Positions 60,799 through 64,000 of a stretch of 64,000 bases of DNA are shown in pieces. The stretch's first letter is position 1, and the number at the start of each line of letters is the position of its first letter. A program made the translations under genes and the position numbers. The notes under the pieces were generated by a model. The model worked only from the letters and a program-made list of their open reading frames with translations, had not been told where the DNA came from and made no database searches. Origin of the DNA: JAKZVK01 sp965261065. GTDB taxonomy: Bacteria > Acidobacteriota > Terriglobia > Bryobacterales > UBA6623. The DNA is taken from NCBI GenBank assembly GCA_965261065.1, contig OZ253444.1, forward strand, positions 1,426,001 to 1,490,000. Direction: 5' to 3'.

Positions 60799-61676
60799 TC
60801 GACGTAGCCGCCCAACGGAGGCGCGTCAGGCTCGTCGGCCACGGTTTCGCCGCGCTGTGCCGCCGTCACGCCGACCAGCTCGGCCGCCGGTTCAGGCTCC
60901 TGTGTCGAGTGCCCCAAACCGCCGTAGCGCCGCTCGCGCTTCTGATAGTCGAGAAGTGCGTGAAGCAGATCGACGGTGCGGAAGTCGGGCCACAACTGCT
61001 CTGTTACCCAAATTTCCGCATAGGCAATTTGCCACAGCAGAAAATTGCTGATGCGCATCTCGCCGGAAGTTCGGATCAGCAAATCCGGGTCGGGCAACCC
61101 GGCGGTGTACAGCTCGTTGCTGATGGTCTCCTCGTCGACTTGCAAGGGAGTATCGAGTTGGCGAGAGCGGGCGAGCAGAGAATTGACAGCGTCGACCAGT
61201 TCGGCACGGCCTCCGTAGTTCAGCGCGACGTTGAGGAGCAGGCCGGAGTTCGCGGACGTCTCGAGGATCGCGTAGTCGAGGTCGTTCTGAACGTTCTCGG
61301 GCAATTGGTCGATGCGACCGATGACCTGGAAGCGAACGTTGTTCCGCTTCAGAGAGGGCAGCTCGCGGTGCAGGTAGTGGCGCAGCAGGTCCCACAGGGT
61401 CTCGACTTCCGAGCGTGGCCGCTTCCAGTTCTCGACCGAAAAGGCGTACAGCGTGAGTGCATTCAGGTTCAGACGGCAGCAAGCTTCGATGATCTCGCGA
61501 ACGGACTTGACGCCGGCGCGATGTCCGGCGACGCGCGGCAAGTGACGCCGGCGCGCCCAGCGGCCGTTGCCGTCCATGATGACCGCGATGTGGCGAGGGA
61601 AGGTGCTCGGGTCGAGCACGGAGGCGAGTTGGGCTTCCTCGCTTCCCGGTTTTGCCCAGTCGAGAAAATCCTGCAT
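60795..61676 (-). CDS. uppS: Isoprenyl (undecaprenyl) diphosphate synthase
   Basis: A 293-residue cis-prenyltransferase producing the lipid carrier for peptidoglycan and glycan assembly. PRHIAVIMDGNGRWARRRHLPRVAGHRAGVKSVREII has the catalytic Asp and the FPP-binding residues. TLYAFSVENWKRPRSEVETLWDLL and LNVALNYGGRAELVDAV follow, then PDLLIRTSGEMRISNFLLWQIAYAEIWVTEQLWPDF with the Glu that binds Mg. The ATG at 61676 is used; a longer frame upstream lacks family residues. A 50-residue acidic C-terminal extension after the core is unusual. The gene is coupled to cdsA. Confidence 0.95.
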   Translation of the reverse strand: MQDFLDWAKPGSEEAQLASVLDPSTFPRHIAVIMDGNGRWARRRHLPRVAGHRAGVKSVREIIEACCRLNLNALTLYAFSVENWKRPRSEVETLWDLLRHYLHRELPSLKRNNVRFQVIGRIDQLPENVQNDLDYAILETSANSGLLLNVALNYGGRAELVDAVNSLLARSRQLDTPLQVDEETISNELYTAGLPDPDLLIRTSGEMRISNFLLWQIAYAEIWVTEQLWPDFRTVDLLHALLDYQKRERRYGGLGHSTQEPEPAAELVGVTAAQRGETVADEPDAPPLGGYVE

Positions 61677-61782
61677 GCTGTTGTATTTCTTGACTATCGT
61701 ACAACGTCGCTCGGCCCGGCGTCTAGAATGGGGCGTTCGCTGATGGTGCGGCTCTGAGTGGCGGTTCGGGCGTCCTCTAAGA

Positions 61783-63018
61783 CTAGAACGACAGAAGCAC
61801 AACCGTGAGGGAAAGGATGATCATGACCGCGACCGTTGCGTACGACACCAGGTTGAATAGGGGGGTGTTCACCCATTTGCCCATCAGCTCGCGGCGGTTG
61901 GTCAGCACCAGCATCAGAATCAAAATCACCGGCAACAGAACGCCGTTGAGTACCTGCGAGAGCAGAATCATGCGTACCAGCGGGAAATCCGGCCATAGAA
62001 CGACGCCGGCGCCAACCACCACCAACAGCGTGTAGAGCCAGTAAAAGAAGGGCGCCTCGTGGAAGCGATGATTCACGCCCGACTCGAACCCCAATCCCTC
62101 GCACACCGAGTAAGCGGTGGAGAGCGGCAGGATGGTCGCCGCCAGCAGCGAAGCGTTGAATAGCCCAGCGGCGAACAGGGCGTAGGCGTAGGGCCCCAGC
62201 GGCTGCAGCGCCAGAGCCGCTTCCGCGGCGTCGCGGATCTCGCGCGGGCCCGCCGACCAGATCGCCCCCGCGGCGCACACGATGATGAAGAACTTGATGA
62301 ACGCCATCGCCACGCAGCCGACGATCACTTCCGCGCGTGACTCGGCGTACTGCTTGACGTCGACGCCCTTCTCGACGATCGCCGCCTGCAAATAGAACTG
62401 CATCCACGGAGCGACGGAGGTCCCCACCAGCCCGACCAGGATGGCCAGGTAGGGCCCGTCAAACAAGATCACCGGCGTGACGCTGGCGTGAAGAGCTTCG
62501 GACCAGTCGGGTTTGATCAAAAAGGCCGAGATCACATAGGCCACGTAGAACACACTCGCCACGAGGAAGATCTTCTCGACGCTTCGGTAGGTGCCCTTGA
62601 CCACCAATACCCATACCAGCGCCGCTCCCAGCGGAATCGAGAGGTAGCGGCTAACGCCGAAGATCTCGAGCGAGCCGGCAATCCCGGCGAAGTTGGCCGT
62701 GACGTTCGTGAAGTTCACCACCAGCAGCGCGGCCATGACGACGAACGTGGTGCGCAGGCCGAACTCTTCGCGTATCAGGTCTGACAATCCCTTGCCCGTC
62801 ACTGCGCCCATGCGCGAGCACATGATCTGAGTGACGATGAGAATCAGTGTCACCGGCAGCATCGTCCACAGCGGAACGTAGCCGAACCGCGCGCCGGCTT
62901 CCGAGTAGGTGAAGATGCCGCCCGCGTCGTTGTCGACAACCGCCGTGATGAAGCCGGGCCCCAAGACGGCTAGGAAGACGATCGCGTGCGTGCGCAGGTT
63001 CTTCAGCTTCTTCAGCAT
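61783..63018 (-). CDS. Nramp-related divalent metal (possibly Mg2+) transporter
   Basis: An 11-helix, 411-residue transporter of the Nramp/LeuT fold. The canonical Nramp motif DPGN in helix 1 is replaced by VVDNDAGGIFTYSEAGA. The helix 6 motif with the metal-binding Met (MPH) is replaced by GTSVAPWMQFYLQAA. Nramp transporters that lack this Met, the NRMT group, carry Mg2+ rather than Mn2+/Fe2+, so a Mg2+ role is suggested. This is supported by the adjacent MgtE-type sensor gene 24 bp upstream on the same strand. Both points are inferences from sequence; the membrane topology itself is clear. Confidence 0.82.
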   Translation of the reverse strand: MLKKLKNLRTHAIVFLAVLGPGFITAVVDNDAGGIFTYSEAGARFGYVPLWTMLPVTLILIVTQIMCSRMGAVTGKGLSDLIREEFGLRTTFVVMAALLVVNFTNVTANFAGIAGSLEIFGVSRYLSIPLGAALVWVLVVKGTYRSVEKIFLVASVFYVAYVISAFLIKPDWSEALHASVTPVILFDGPYLAILVGLVGTSVAPWMQFYLQAAIVEKGVDVKQYAESRAEVIVGCVAMAFIKFFIIVCAAGAIWSAGPREIRDAAEAALALQPLGPYAYALFAAGLFNASLLAATILPLSTAYSVCEGLGFESGVNHRFHEAPFFYWLYTLLVVVGAGVVLWPDFPLVRMILLSQVLNGVLLPVILILMLVLTNRRELMGKWVNTPLFNLVSYATVAVMIILSLTVVLLSF

Positions 63019-63042
63019 GAGATCGGCCGGATGTCCGCGGGG

Positions 63043-64000
63043 TCAGTCTTCGGGGTGGAGGACGCTGATCACATCGTCGGCCGTGATCACGCCGCACAGC
63101 TCGCCGTCTTCGTCGACCACGGGGAGCGCGAACAGGTTGTATTTGTCAAACAGCTCGACGACGTGCTCGCGATCGTCGTCGAATTGGACTTGCAGTGTTT
63201 CGAGAAAGGTGAGCGTCCGCAAGGGAAGGTCGTCGGCCGCGGTGAAAAGCCGGGCCACCGCAACGGCACCGACGAGGTTCTTTTGCTTGTCGATCAAGAA
63301 GATGTGCGTTAGCATTTTGAGCAGCTCTTGGTTGCCGCGCATCGCTTCGACAGCGTCACGCACGCGCGCGTCTTCATGCACGGCAATGTAGCGGTTGTTC
63401 ATCATGCCGCCCGCCGTCTCGGGGTCGTATTCGAGCAGCTCTTCGACCTCGGCGGCGGGGACCTGCTCCATGTCTTTGAGGATCTCCTGGCTCTCCTCCT
63501 CCTCAAGCGCGTTGAGCAAGTCGGCGGCAGAGTCGGGGTCCATCTCCTCGACGATGTCGGCGGCACGCTCTTTTTCGAGGGACTTGAGGATCGTGACCTG
63601 GATCCTGGGGTTGACCTCGGTGAGGGCGTCGGCGGCGATCTTGTCGTCGAGGGTTTCGAACAGGGCTTCGCGCTCGGCCGGCGCCAGCTCTTCGGCGATG
63701 TCAGCGAGGTCGGCGGGGTGAAGCTGCCCGAGGCGATGGTGGGAGATGCGGAGCTTCAGGCGCCGTTGGGCGTCGGGCTCGACGATATTGCAGTACTCCC
63801 ACGGGATGGCGTTCGGCCGGATGCGTTGCTGCACGCGCCGGATGACGCTGTTGGGCAACAGGCCCTCGGTCAGACGCCGGAACACGCCCTGCAAGCCCAC
63901 GCCGACGTCATGGACCCACAGCTCGTCACGGTAGGCGGTGTGCTCGATGCGGAGCGAGAGGTCGTTGACGCGAACGACCTTGCGTCCGTTCACATCGACG
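63043..64000 (-). CDS. Detached MgtE-type sensor protein: MgtE N-domain plus CBS pair (5' end outside window)
   Basis: At least 319 residues with no transmembrane segment. The visible start (VNGRKVVRVNDLSLRI) looks like a PRC-barrel strand and continues beyond the window edge. The MgtE intracellular N domain follows: LGQLHPADLADIAEELAPAEREALFETLDDKIAADALTEVN...KERAADIVEEMDPDSAADLLNALEEEE with acidic Mg-sensing residues, then EYDPETAGGMMNNRYIAV. Two CBS domains end it (FLIDKQKNLVGAVAVARLF and LFALPVVDEDGELCGVITADDVISVLHPED). In MgtE these domains gate the channel; here the channel domain is absent and the gene leads into the Nramp-like transporter. Confidence 0.87.
   Translation of the reverse strand, partial: VDVNGRKVVRVNDLSLRIEHTAYRDELWVHDVGVGLQGVFRRLTEGLLPNSVIRRVQQRIRPNAIPWEYCNIVEPDAQRRLKLRISHHRLGQLHPADLADIAEELAPAEREALFETLDDKIAADALTEVNPRIQVTILKSLEKERAADIVEEMDPDSAADLLNALEEEESQEILKDMEQVPAAEVEELLEYDPETAGGMMNNRYIAVHEDARVRDAVEAMRGNQELLKMLTHIFLIDKQKNLVGAVAVARLFTAADDLPLRTLTFLETLQVQFDDDREHVVELFDKYNLFALPVVDEDGELCGVITADDVISVLHPED

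Overview
The window is GC-rich chromosomal DNA. It probably comes from an Acidobacteriota member of the Bryobacterales/Solibacter type. That placement is inferred from a secreted protein with TIGR03437-like domains, an 'N-[AE]-x-K-STGPRTPEGK' conserved hypothetical protein, many Tat/Sec-exported enzymes, a Ser/Thr-kinase-AAA-TPR signalling gene and abundant sugar-acid enzymes. No rRNA, tRNA or CRISPR array was seen.

Layout. 0-9.8 kb: the end of an HpcH/HpaI aldolase, a DUF481 outer-membrane protein, MoaB, a frameshifted RelBE-like pair, a Fic gene split by an insertion sequence (IS), a class V aminotransferase, a zinc-ribbon protein, a nonsense-mutated mandelate-racemase-family gene and a parvulin. 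11-16.5 kb: a phosphatase-fold pseudoenzyme candidate, pyrD, a GT4 glycosyltransferase, a YggS-like protein and an isochorismatase. 16.6-25.7 kb: a frameshifted secreted protein, a 2-hydroxy-acid oxidase, an exported propeller, a tetraheme cytochrome, a ceramidase-like enzyme and a radical SAM protein. 27-34.5 kb: an amidohydrolase, a large Vps62-like exported protein and a rhamnonate-dehydratase-like enzyme. 36-41 kb: the split kinase-AAA-TPR gene and DUF3237. 43.9-59.2 kb: a TIGR03437-type protein, another enolase-superfamily enzyme, an isochorismatase-ThuA-nucleotidyltransferase run, RraA-like, PL22-like, a PLP decarboxylase and mannonate dehydratase. 60-64 kb: cdsA, uppS, an Nramp-related transporter and a detached MgtE/CBS sensor.

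Mobile and repetitive DNA dominates the novelty. Five copies of one 1031-bp IS1595-family element lie at 3549, 9860, 18588, 34623 and 36986, each with its own 8-bp target duplication. There are also two IS481-family elements, one ISNCY-type element, and a 314-bp non-autonomous derivative of one IS481 element that carries a nested three-tier hairpin. Several dispersed palindromic repeat families (called R1 to R5 here) fill the intergenic spaces. One R1 palindrome is itself split by an IS481 element.

At least nine genes are broken by nonsense codons, frameshifts or insertions, so this is a segment of active IS expansion and gene decay. Several independent genes act on sugar acids or pectin-type sugars (KDR-type aldolase, rhamnonate dehydratase-like, mannonate dehydratase, oligogalacturonate-lyase-like, two further enolase-superfamily members). 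They are scattered rather than forming one operon.
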